DNA of 64,000 nucleotides from an uncultured Prevotellaceae bacterium (lineage in GTDB: Bacteria; Bacteroidota; Bacteroidia; Bacteroidales; Bacteroidaceae), in the NCBI GenBank assembly GCA_902775475.1, contig CACYME010000015.1, positions 1 through 64,000 on the forward strand, in the 5' to 3' direction. A model generated the notes under the pieces. That model made no database searches and was not told the DNA's origin. It saw only the letters and a program-made list of their open reading frames with translations. A program made the position numbers and the translations under genes. Positions within the stretch are counted from its first letter, which is position 1; the number at the start of each line of letters is the position of its first letter. Positions 37,149 through 46,500 of this stretch are shown here, piece by piece.

Positions 37149-40100
37149 TTGAAGAAAATAAAATACATCATCAGCTGGACAATATGGAGTCTTTTGGCTC
37201 TGTATGCTATCTGTATTCTGCTCATACAACTTCCGTTTGTTCAAAGCTGGCTGGGGTCTATGGTAGCAGGTGTCATCAGTAAGAAGATGGGCACCGAGGT
37301 AAGCGTCGGCCATATTGACTTGGGCTTGTTCAATCGTATCATCGTCAACGATGTCATGATTAAAGATCAGCGCGACGAGCAGTTGATTGCTGCCCGACGA
37401 CTATCGGCAAAAATTGATATATTGCCACTCGTCACTACTGGACAAGTTGCCATTTCCTCTGTTCAACTTCTCGGCGCTCAGATGAATCTTTACCGAGAGA
37501 CGGCAGCATCGACGCCAAACTACCAATTTGCCATCGATGCCTTATCGTCAAGCGACAAAGACTCACCCTCGCAGCTCAATCTGCGAATCGGTTCGGTTAT
37601 TATCAGCCGTCTTTCCGTCTGTTATGACCAGAAAGACGCTCCACTTACGCCGGGCAAACTGAATTCAAATCATTTGAAAGGTGACATTAGCGCCCATATC
37701 CTTCTGCGCAAGCTCACGCCAGATTCACTAAACCTGAATGTCAAACGGATTAGCATCAAAGAACATTCTGGAATAGAGCTGCAAAAATTGTCCTTCAAAT
37801 TAGAAGCCAATAGGGAGCAAGCATTATTAAGCGACTTAGCCATTCAATTGCCTCAATCCAGCTTCATGCTCGATACACTTATTGCTTCGTATGTTTTCGA
37901 CCATTTTGAAGAAACGTTGCACTATCGAACTGCCATATCACCGAGCATCATCTGCATGGCCGATTTGGTGAGTGTTCTGCCCGATGCAATTCCAACCAAT
38001 CATTTGTTTGAGATAAGTGCATCCGTCAGCGGAACGACCAAAGCCATTGACTGCCAGGAAATGAGCATTCAAACTACCGACCATTCGCTGCAACTCTATG
38101 CCTCTGGTGCGTTCTCCCCTACTGCATGGTCAGCCGACATAGAAAATCTGTCTCTGTCTGAAGACCTTATCAAAGAAATGAGCAACCTTGAGCCAGCAAT
38201 ACCCAATATCTTCACGAACCTGGGATTTGTCAATCTGCGAGGAGAGGCAAGCGGCCATGCCAATGGCGACATTACTGCCAAAGGGTATGTGAACACTGCC
38301 ACTGGCAGTCTGACATACCAAGGTAGCTACAATCAGTTACAGCAGCTTTGTGATGCCCACGTAGCCACCGATAGCCTGGACTTAAAGCGCCTGCTTGGTA
38401 ATAATTCATTAGGGTTGCTGAGCGCCCAGCTCGACATCAGCACATCAAACTCTACGTTCTTTGTGAAAGGCTCCGTTCCACACATAGACCTGAATGGCTA
38501 CCGTTATCAAAACCTGCAGATTGATGGTACGTATGGCCCTACAGGAATTGCAGGCAAACTAAAGGTTGACGACCCTCATTTGAAGACTGATGTCGAGGGA
38601 ACGTTCAGTTCTTCAAATACGCCCCATCTGAAGATGACAGGCTACATTGAAAGAATTGCCCCAAAGGCCTTGCGTCTTTCCGACAACTGGAACGATGCCG
38701 TTTTTTCTGCCATTATCGATACCGACATTTCTGCCAACTCGCTGGCAGACACCGAAGGTACCATTGACCTCGACGATTTCGTGATGAGTTATGGCGATAC
38801 GACCCGCTACCACCTCGACAACATGCATATCCGTTCTGGTTATGATAATGGGCGTCACTACATGCGCATGAAAAGCGACTTTGGCGAGGCTTTGCTAAGC
38901 GGTCAATTCGACCTACCCACTCTACCACGTTGCCTTGCCTCCCTTGTTCCGTTGCAATCTCAGCAGACTATCGGTAACAAAAACGATTTCACGCTCACCA
39001 TGCGCGTCTCAGATAGCCGATGGATTCAGCAACTGACTGGCCTACTACTCGAACTGAACGGTCCCATGGAGCTCAATGCACAGGTGAGTGAACCCAGTAA
39101 GGAACTGGACGTCTATGCCTTCATTCCCGATTTCAATGTTGCCGGCAACACCTTGCAAAACGCCACCCTCAACCTCAGTTCCAATGGGGACAGTGCCCAG
39201 TGTCAGCTTTCCACGACGCGTGTCACCGACAAGGGGGGGCGCCAAGACTTCCGGCTCACGGCTCAGACCATCAACCAGCAACTCTACTCCACACTGAACC
39301 TGTCAACGCCACAAGGCAATCATGGCACCATCAACACGATTTCTCGTTTTTACAATAATGAAGAAGGGAAAAACGAGACTCACGTCCGAGTGCTTCCCTC
39401 TTTGTTCAGCATGAATAACGCCACATGGTCACTCGAGCCCTGCGACATTCTCTATAGCGACAAGCGACTCATGATTGACCAGTTCACCCTGCATCATGGT
39501 GATGAGCACCTCATTATCGATGGTCTGGCTTCTACCAATGCCAGCGACTCTCTCCTACTCGACCTAAACGGCATCGATGTGGCCTACCTACTTGAATTGG
39601 TCAACTTCCACGCCGTTCAGTTCGACGGCAAAGCCACTGGTCGAGCCTACATATGCCATGCCTTCAAAGACGCTGAGGCCTGGGCCGACATAATGGTTGA
39701 CAATTTTCACTTCCAGCAGGCCCCTATGGGAACCCTTGAAGCTCATGCTATCTGGAATCAGGAAGAGGGGCAAGTGGAGCTGGACGCTGCCATTGACAAT
39801 GGCGCCGACTCCCAGACTTATATCGACGGATACGTTTCACCACGTCAAAAAGAGCTTGACCTTGGCATCCGCGCCCACGGCACCAGCATCGGTTTCATTC
39901 ATTCGTTTACCAATAGCTTCATCAGCCGATTTGAAGGACGGGCCTATGGCGATGTCCGGCTACATGGTCCACTAAAGGGCCTTGACCTCACGGGAAAAGC
40001 CGCTGTCACTGGTTTGGCGGCCATCACTCCCTTAGGCACTACCTACCGGTTCGATGGTGACACCGTCCGTCTGGCGCCGGGAAAGATCATCTTCGACAAC

Positions 40101-41474
40101 TTCCATGCCTTCGACCGAGACGGGCACCATGCCATTTTGAATGGTTCCTTAGGCCATACACACCTGACACGAATTACCTTCAATCTACAAGCACAAGCCG
40201 ACGATTTCCTGGCCTACGATTTCCCCAAACCCGAAACCGGTACTACCGTTGGCGGCACTGTTCGCGTCGACGGGGCATTCAGCCTACGAGGTCTACCCGG
40301 CGAGACAGTCATCGATTGCGACGTCACCCCCTCTGCTGGTTCCGTATTTTATTATAATGTGGCTAATCCCGATGCTATCAATCAGCAGCAGTTCATCACC
40401 TGGGGCAGCAAGGCCCCCCATGACGAAACTGTACATAACCATGAGGACAAAAACGAAGAAGACAACAGCACCAAGGGCGACCTCAGGGTCAACCTCCGCA
40501 TCAACACAACTCCCGATGCTACACTTCGTCTCATCATGGACCAGCATTCGTCAGACAATATTGCTTTGAACGGCAGAGGCGTACTCCGCGCATCGCTCTA
40601 TAACAAAGGGGCGTTCCAGCTCTTCGGTACCTACGATGTAGAGCGTGGCAACTATGCCATGACCATCCAGAACATCATCAAGAAAAACTTCCAGTTCCAG
40701 CCGGGCAGTAGTATCGTCTTCGGAGGAGACCCCTTCCAGGCAGCACTTCATCTTAAAGCCCTCTACACCGTCAATGGCGTATCGCTTTCCGACCTGGGGC
40801 TCAACGAGTCTTTCACCAACAGCAGCATCCGCGTCAACTGTCTCATGAATATTGTTGGAACTGCTGGCGAACCGCGTGTGGAATTCGACTTGGAGATGCC
40901 CACCGTGAATAGTGAAGAGGAACAGATGATACGCTCCATCATCGCCAGCGAGCAAGAGCTGAACCAACAAGTGGTCTACCTGCTGGGTATAGGCCGCTTC
41001 TATACCCAGGGGGCCAACAATGCCTCTACGCAGAGCTACGGCCAGACGGAGCTTGCCATGCAAAGCCTACTCTCAGGAACGGTTTCGTCGCAGATTAACC
41101 AATTACTATCACAAGTCATCAAGAACGACGATTGGAATTTCGGCGCTAATATTTCTACTGGAAACGAAGGATGGCATAACGCAGAATATGAAGGACTTAT
41201 CAGTGGCCGAATGCTCAACAACCGCCTGCTCATCAACGGACAATTTGGCTATCGCGATAATGCTACGCAGGCCACTCCCTCGTTCATCGGTGATTTCGAC
41301 ATTCAGTACCTGCTCACGCCAGGAGGCAGTTTCTCCTTAAAGGCCTATAACCAGACCAACGACCGCTATTTCACGCACTCCTCGCTGAACACACAGGGCA
41401 TTGGCATCATCATGAAAAAGGATTTCAACGGGTTGCGCGACCTCTTCACCCACCGCAAGCGTAAGGAGCATTAG
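37149..41474 (+). CDS. tamB: TamB-domain translocation and assembly module protein
   Basis: 1441-residue envelope protein with one N-terminal membrane helix (about 8-28) and a very long AsmA/TamB-type beta-taco: many repeated amphipathic strands (about 40-1180). The C-terminal TamB (DUF490) domain contains YDVERGNYAMTIQNIIKKNFQFQPGSSIVFGGDPFQAALHL, RVEFDLEMPTVNSEEEQMIRSIIASEQELNQQVVYLLGIGRF and SSQINQLLSQVIK. The family bridges inner and outer membranes and is linked to outer-membrane protein insertion or lipid transfer. No tamA-like gene is adjacent. Confidence 0.92.
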   Translation: MKKIKYIISWTIWSLLALYAICILLIQLPFVQSWLGSMVAGVISKKMGTEVSVGHIDLGLFNRIIVNDVMIKDQRDEQLIAARRLSAKIDILPLVTTGQVAISSVQLLGAQMNLYRETAASTPNYQFAIDALSSSDKDSPSQLNLRIGSVIISRLSVCYDQKDAPLTPGKLNSNHLKGDISAHILLRKLTPDSLNLNVKRISIKEHSGIELQKLSFKLEANREQALLSDLAIQLPQSSFMLDTLIASYVFDHFEETLHYRTAISPSIICMADLVSVLPDAIPTNHLFEISASVSGTTKAIDCQEMSIQTTDHSLQLYASGAFSPTAWSADIENLSLSEDLIKEMSNLEPAIPNIFTNLGFVNLRGEASGHANGDITAKGYVNTATGSLTYQGSYNQLQQLCDAHVATDSLDLKRLLGNNSLGLLSAQLDISTSNSTFFVKGSVPHIDLNGYRYQNLQIDGTYGPTGIAGKLKVDDPHLKTDVEGTFSSSNTPHLKMTGYIERIAPKALRLSDNWNDAVFSAIIDTDISANSLADTEGTIDLDDFVMSYGDTTRYHLDNMHIRSGYDNGRHYMRMKSDFGEALLSGQFDLPTLPRCLASLVPLQSQQTIGNKNDFTLTMRVSDSRWIQQLTGLLLELNGPMELNAQVSEPSKELDVYAFIPDFNVAGNTLQNATLNLSSNGDSAQCQLSTTRVTDKGGRQDFRLTAQTINQQLYSTLNLSTPQGNHGTINTISRFYNNEEGKNETHVRVLPSLFSMNNATWSLEPCDILYSDKRLMIDQFTLHHGDEHLIIDGLASTNASDSLLLDLNGIDVAYLLELVNFHAVQFDGKATGRAYICHAFKDAEAWADIMVDNFHFQQAPMGTLEAHAIWNQEEGQVELDAAIDNGADSQTYIDGYVSPRQKELDLGIRAHGTSIGFIHSFTNSFISRFEGRAYGDVRLHGPLKGLDLTGKAAVTGLAAITPLGTTYRFDGDTVRLAPGKIIFDNFHAFDRDGHHAILNGSLGHTHLTRITFNLQAQADDFLAYDFPKPETGTTVGGTVRVDGAFSLRGLPGETVIDCDVTPSAGSVFYYNVANPDAINQQQFITWGSKAPHDETVHNHEDKNEEDNSTKGDLRVNLRINTTPDATLRLIMDQHSSDNIALNGRGVLRASLYNKGAFQLFGTYDVERGNYAMTIQNIIKKNFQFQPGSSIVFGGDPFQAALHLKALYTVNGVSLSDLGLNESFTNSSIRVNCLMNIVGTAGEPRVEFDLEMPTVNSEEEQMIRSIIASEQELNQQVVYLLGIGRFYTQGANNASTQSYGQTELAMQSLLSGTVSSQINQLLSQVIKNDDWNFGANISTGNEGWHNAEYEGLISGRMLNNRLLINGQFGYRDNATQATPSFIGDFDIQYLLTPGGSFSLKAYNQTNDRYFTHSSLNTQGIGIIMKKDFNGLRDLFTHRKRKEH

Positions 41475-41506
41475 AAAAGGGAACCTTCACAGGTTCCCTT
41501 TTTGTT
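41475..41506 (+). terminator. Terminator of tamB
   Basis: AAAAGGGAACC pairs with GGTTCCCTTTT around a 6-nt loop and is followed by TGTTTT, immediately after the tamB stop. Confidence 0.85.
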
Positions 41507-41734
41507 TTCACTTGCAATTTGATTTAACTGCGCAAGTGAAGAATGTTGAAAATTGCTCATCTCACGACGTCCAATTTTCTCAATTAACCTTAATAATCTA
41601 ATACCATGAAAAACACGATGCAAAAATACTACTTTTTTTGCAAATTCAAATCAAAATAATGTTCAAAATTCCCTATTTTAATCTTTATTAATAATTTTAC
41701 CCTTGAATACCATCTGCTTCTCGTTTTATTTTAC

Positions 41735-41742
41735 TAACTTTG
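41735..41742 (+). promoter_or_regulatory. -7 promoter box of LuxR-type regulator gene
   Basis: TAACTTTG ends 9 nt before the ATG at 41752, implying an almost leaderless transcript. Confidence 0.6.
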
Positions 41743-41751
41743 CAGCGAAAT

Positions 41752-42354
41752 ATGGAACAGCATCAACCAAAGATAGCCATCATTGATTCTAACACTCTGG
41801 CAGTTATGGGCATGAAGCAGCTCATAATGAGTGTGAGTCCTGTTGTCTGTGTTGACACATTTGGTTGTATGGCAGAGTTAGAGGCTAACCATCCAGAACA
41901 ATACGTCCATTTCTTTGTAGCCATGAACATCGTTCTTGAGAATAGGTCATTTTTCATTCAGCATTGCCACCGCACGATTGTTCTGACTCTCTCGGTCTGT
42001 CCCGACAAACAGCTTTCTGATTTCCATTGCCTTTGTGTTAGCGTGCCAGGAAACGACCTCGTTCGTTCTATGCTAATGATGATGCAGCACGGCCACAGAA
42101 GAAACGATAACATTGCGGGCACACGCCCTACTCCCCAGACGGATTCACGTAGTCTTTCCGACCGCGAAGCCGAAGTGATGGTGCTCATCGTAAAGGGATA
42201 TATCAACAAGGAAATTGCCGACCTACTTCACATCGGTCTCTCCACCGTTATCACCCACCGTAAGAACATCATGGAGAAGCTGGGGGTGAAGAGCGTCAGT
42301 GCTCTCACCATCTACGCCGTCATGCACGGCTATGTCGACATCAACAAGATTTAA
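41752..42354 (+). CDS. LuxR/NarL-type regulator with degenerate receiver domain
   Basis: 200 residues. The C-terminal HTH_LuxR domain (about 133-195) is well conserved: LSDREAEVMVLIVKGYINKEIADLLHIGLSTVITHRKNIMEKLGV. The N-terminal half has receiver-like strands (IAIIDSN with acidic Asp12), but the phosphoacceptor Asp position (VHFFVAMN) has no aspartate, so classical phosphorylation is unlikely. No histidine kinase is adjacent. ATG 41752 follows a promoter box by 9 nt. Downstream is the Wza-like gene with its own promoter. Confidence 0.8.
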   Translation: MEQHQPKIAIIDSNTLAVMGMKQLIMSVSPVVCVDTFGCMAELEANHPEQYVHFFVAMNIVLENRSFFIQHCHRTIVLTLSVCPDKQLSDFHCLCVSVPGNDLVRSMLMMMQHGHRRNDNIAGTRPTPQTDSRSLSDREAEVMVLIVKGYINKEIADLLHIGLSTVITHRKNIMEKLGVKSVSALTIYAVMHGYVDINKI

Positions 42355-42463
42355 TTTCCAACAAAGTGCATTTTGCAGCCCAGAGCTGCAGTTTGAGGCT
42401 TAAAAAATATTAAGGCATGGAAAATAACTCGTTTGTCCTAAGCCCTAACTCCTAACTTTTTAT

Positions 42464-42471
42464 TACCTTTG
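42464..42471 (+). promoter_or_regulatory. -7 promoter box of Wza-like gene
   Basis: TACCTTTG, 28 nt before the ATG at 42500. Confidence 0.6.
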
Positions 42472-42499
42472 CAGCCAAAAAGGAAAAAACAGAACAAAC

Positions 42500-43297
42500 A
42501 TGACTAAGATTTTCAAGCTGATGGCAGCTGCTGCAGTCGTTGTGATGCTGGGCAGTTGCGGTAGTGTGAAGGACATTCCGTACTTCCAGAATGCAGAGAG
42601 TACGAACCTGGCAAATTCAGCCTATCTGTATGATGCGCGTATCATGCCGAAGGACCAGCTGACCATCACAGTGAGCACAATCAACGACGAGGCCGCCGCA
42701 CCGTTCAACATGACAGTTCCCACGCCCTACACCGTAAACTCGCGGTCTACCTACTCGCAGCCAATGCTGCAGTCGTATCTGGTGGACAACAACGGCAACA
42801 TCAACTTCCCCATCGTAGGCCAGCTTCATGTAGGCGGTCTGACGAAGGCCGAGGCAGAGAATATGATACAGGGCAAGATTCAGCCTTACATCAACGAGGC
42901 CGAGAAGCCCATCGTCACGGTACGCATGACGGGCTACCAGATTTCGGTCATCGGTGAAGTGACGCGTCCCGGTACATTCACAGTGAGCCGCGAGAAGATT
43001 ACGGTGCTTGAGGCTCTGGCACAGGCTGGCGACCTGACCATCTATGGACAGCGCAAGAACGTGCAGCTCATCCGTGAGGACTCGAAGGGTCAGAAGAGCA
43101 TCCACATCCTCGACCTCACCGACGCGAACCTCATCAACTCGCCCTATTACTACATGCAGCAGAACGATGTCATCAACGTGACTCCTAACAAGGTGAAGGC
43201 TCAGAACTCCAGCGTGGGTAGCATGACGACGCTCTGGTTCTCGGCAACGTCAATTCTCATCTCGCTGACTTCGCTGCTCTACAACATTCTGAAGTAA
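42500..43297 (+). CDS. Wza-like polysaccharide export lipoprotein
   Basis: Outer-membrane polysaccharide export protein of 265 residues. Lipobox at Cys20 (MLGSCGS). The Poly_export domain (about 45-140) contains IMPKDQLTITVS and LVDNNGNINFPIVGQLHVGGLTKAEAENMI, followed by an SLBB domain (ISVIGEVTRPGTFTVSREKITVLEALAQAGDLTIYGQRKNVQLIRE). A C-terminal hydrophobic segment (about 240-262) could span the membrane. No Wzc, glycosyltransferase or flippase is adjacent, so it is an orphan here, located after a LuxR-type regulator. Confidence 0.9.
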   Translation: MTKIFKLMAAAAVVVMLGSCGSVKDIPYFQNAESTNLANSAYLYDARIMPKDQLTITVSTINDEAAAPFNMTVPTPYTVNSRSTYSQPMLQSYLVDNNGNINFPIVGQLHVGGLTKAEAENMIQGKIQPYINEAEKPIVTVRMTGYQISVIGEVTRPGTFTVSREKITVLEALAQAGDLTIYGQRKNVQLIREDSKGQKSIHILDLTDANLINSPYYYMQQNDVINVTPNKVKAQNSSVGSMTTLWFSATSILISLTSLLYNILK

Positions 43298-43323
43298 CGA
43301 CATTTTCATCCCATTAATGACTA

Positions 43324-43364
43324 TCCGCCAAATAGCCTGATGCTGTTTGGCGGACTTTTTTTGT
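43324..43364 (+). terminator. Terminator of Wza-like gene
   Basis: TCCGCCAAA pairs with TTTGGCGGA around a short loop and is followed by a run of seven T. The rest of the spacer to 43569 contains only a 33-codon frame (43399-43500) with no supporting features, and a GGCGC/GCGCC hairpin near 43521-43552. Confidence 0.85.
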
Positions 43365-43569
43365 TCCTTCGCATTCTACGCCACTCCACCCCATATTCAT
43401 GAGGAGAAACAGGGATAAGACCTGCATTTCAGATTGTGCACAAGGCGACATGGCGGAGGGCAACAAGGCCGAGTTTGCGAGGCAATTCAACGCACTTTAA
43501 AGGTACATGTAACAAGAAAGGCGCCTCCGCAATGGAAGCGCCTGTGCTGATTCTGGCGGTTAACGCCAT

Positions 43570-46500
43570 TTACTTAATGACTACCTTCTTGCCATTGGTG
43601 ATGTAGAGGCCCTTAGAGGGAGTTGCCACCCAAATTCCAGTGGGAGTGAAGTAGCGCTGCTGGCCATCGGCTTGCGGCAGGTCGGCCACGCCTGTGGTGA
43701 CGCCCTCGTCGAAGCCAATGAAGGAGCGTGTGGCAGCAGGCAAGGGAAGATAGGCTTTTCCTGCGGGAACGACAACGCCCTGCGTACAGAGATAGAAGCC
43801 CACGCCCTGACTCATGTTAGCCAACGCATAGATGTCGTCGGAGTCAACAGCATAGCCCTCGGCATCGGTGACAGCCACGAGCATGTTCTGAGCAGGAACC
43901 TCGGCCATAGTGACGATGGGCAGACGATAGGTGGCCGCCTCGCCCTTCAGCAGCAGACCTGTGGCGGCAGGCGCCTCGCTAACAGGCTCCAGATGCACAC
44001 TGTTGCCACTATATTCCGTCACCACGTAGGCGGCTTCCAGTCCTGCGCTGCTCAGGTCGAGTGCGTAGTTGCAACCGAACGAAGTGTAGCCGGCGTTACC
44101 AATCTGCACACCCACAAAGTCAGCATTATAAGTGGTTTCAGAAGCGATGTGGCCCTCGCTGGCGGCAGTAACGGTGAGCGTGCCGGGCTGTTCGAAGGCA
44201 TAGCCATAGCGGTCGGTGCGGTAGATGCGGATATTGTCGAACATGCTCTCGCCATAGCCACGTCCGTCGAGGACGAACAGCCCATAAGCCTCGCAGCTGG
44301 TGCCCGTGGGGATGGTGAAGACACCGCTGCCGATGGTTGTTCCAGCCTGCGTGAGCGTGTAGGTGGCGGTGCGTGCCTCTACATCGACGGCAATGACGAA
44401 GTGAGTCCACTCGGCAGCCACGGTGAGGGCGGTGGTCTCGTTGATGGTGAAGTTCTGGCTGTTGGCCGCCTTCATGCGGAAGAGATACTTCGTGCCAGCG
44501 GCGTTGCAGCGGTCGTTGCTGTAGTCGAAGCCGATGTTCTTGGTGGTGGGAATAACGGCGCCCTTGGTCATCACCACGAAGTCGGTGACACTGCGGTCAG
44601 CAACGTTGCCGGCGCGCAGCCGTGCATCGAACTCGATGTTGTACGTTGTGAGTGAGGAGAGATCCTTGCCGAAGAGGGTGTAGGCCGAACGATTGGCGGC
44701 AATGTTTGTGCCAGCCATCGAGTGGTGGATGTATTGCCCGAAGGTAGCGTCGCCGCTGACGAGCTCGAGCGTTCCTGCTCCATTGGTCCAGGCCGATGCG
44801 TCGGTGGCCGTCTCGTAGTCTTCTGCGTAGGGTGTGTCAACGATATCGGCCTTGCTCGTGTTGCCCTCCAGGTCGGTGAAGGTGGCGGTGAGCAGAGGCA
44901 TGACGGTGTTGCCGTCGGAGGCGACGAAGGAATTGGGCTTGATGTCCACCACGGGCAACAGGATGCCCTCGCTGGTAGTCTGAAGGCTGTTCTCTGTGAT
45001 GGTAGCCTCGGGGCAGAGATCGGCGATGCCCGTACCTACGACGAGCCACAGATGGCCCTCGTCATATTTCAGCGTGGCATTGTCTGCACCCTCCAGAACG
45101 ATGTCTTCCACGTTGCCAGTCAGTGTGCCCACGGTGCCCAGGTCGTAAGTGCCGTCGGGCAGTGCACTCTGAGTCACAATCTCAACGACTGGAGCCAGAT
45201 ACTGCGGTCCATAGGTAGTCCACGCCTCGCCTGTCTTGGCTTCTATCACCAGCTCATCGGCATTGATGTTGTCGGCCTTCAGGTTGGGATAGACATCGAG
45301 CACCAGTCGGGCACCATAGTTCAGCGTGAGCTTGGAAGTGGTGATGCTGCCCATGTTCTGCTCGCCTCCAGGGACGATGCGCGAGGCATAGAGGGCGGTG
45401 ATGCCTTTGCTGAAGGTTCCACCGTCAGAGACAAGTGTGGTGAAGCGGTTCAGCCAAAGGGGACTGCTCTGCAATGTTCCGTCGAACTTGAGCGTGCCTG
45501 CCCATACGCTGGTTTCTCCCGTATACTTTTCGATGACCTTCGGCAGCACCAGCGTTCCGTCGCCCTGCTTCACCAGGCGCATTGCCCCAGTGAAGGCTCC
45601 ACCCGTGAGCGTGTGGGTGTAGACGGTGGTGCTGATGTCGGGCAGGTTCTTGGCGCCGATGCTTCCGTCGGTCTTCACCTTCGTTGCTGTGGTGCCGTCC
45701 ACGTCGGTTCCCTGCACCCACGTAGGCGTATTCACAGTAAGGATGTAGGGAGCCGCTCCGTCAGTGACGCTGACGGTCATGTCGTTCGTCTCAGCCATGA
45801 GCAGATGGGCATTGGTGGTGGCGATGGTTCCACCGTTGGCCACCTCGGTGCGTCCCTGCATGGTCTGCGCAGGAGGAGCCACGTTGAAGCCTTCCATCTC
45901 GCCAAGGAAGAAGCTCAGGTGGGGCGGCTGGTTGTAGGCCATCATCTGCCACACCATAGCCTGACGGTACTGGTGGTCGAACCAGAGACAGGGCATGGAG
46001 TAGGTGGTGCTGATGCCAGTAGTGTAGACGCGAAGGTTGCGTCCGCAGCGCACCACGAATTCCTCGCGCCAGTCACCGATGATGTCGCCTTGGAAGCAGG
46101 GGGTATTCTTCGAGTCGTTGTTCATGTTGCATCCGTTCGAGGTAAAGAGGCGGCCCACGCCGGGCTTCTCAATCTTCGCCTCCTTGGCCGTGCCGGGGCT
46201 GTCGAGGATTTCGGAGCAGAGGTCGCCGTCGAAGTAGATGCGGAAGTTCAGGTCGCCGTAGTTGATGTAGGCGTCGCTCCCCATGTCGGAGCGCAGCTGG
46301 TCGGTCACCGACGACATCATCACGCTCGACGAGGAGCGTCCCAGCGAGCCGGGCCAGTTGTCGGAGAAGTTGGCCATCAGCGCACGCCCGTCGTCATCGC
46401 CCGCCGTATGCTTGTAGTACACCTCGCTGGTGGTGGCATTGCGATAGTTGAAGCCGTAGTAGGGGCCTTCCTCAAGGCAGCCGAAGAACTCCAGTCCCTT

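Noticed and set aside
43399..43500. 33-codon frame between the Wza-like and PL11 genes
   Set aside because: No promoter box, ribosome site or recognisable peptide; within chance expectation.
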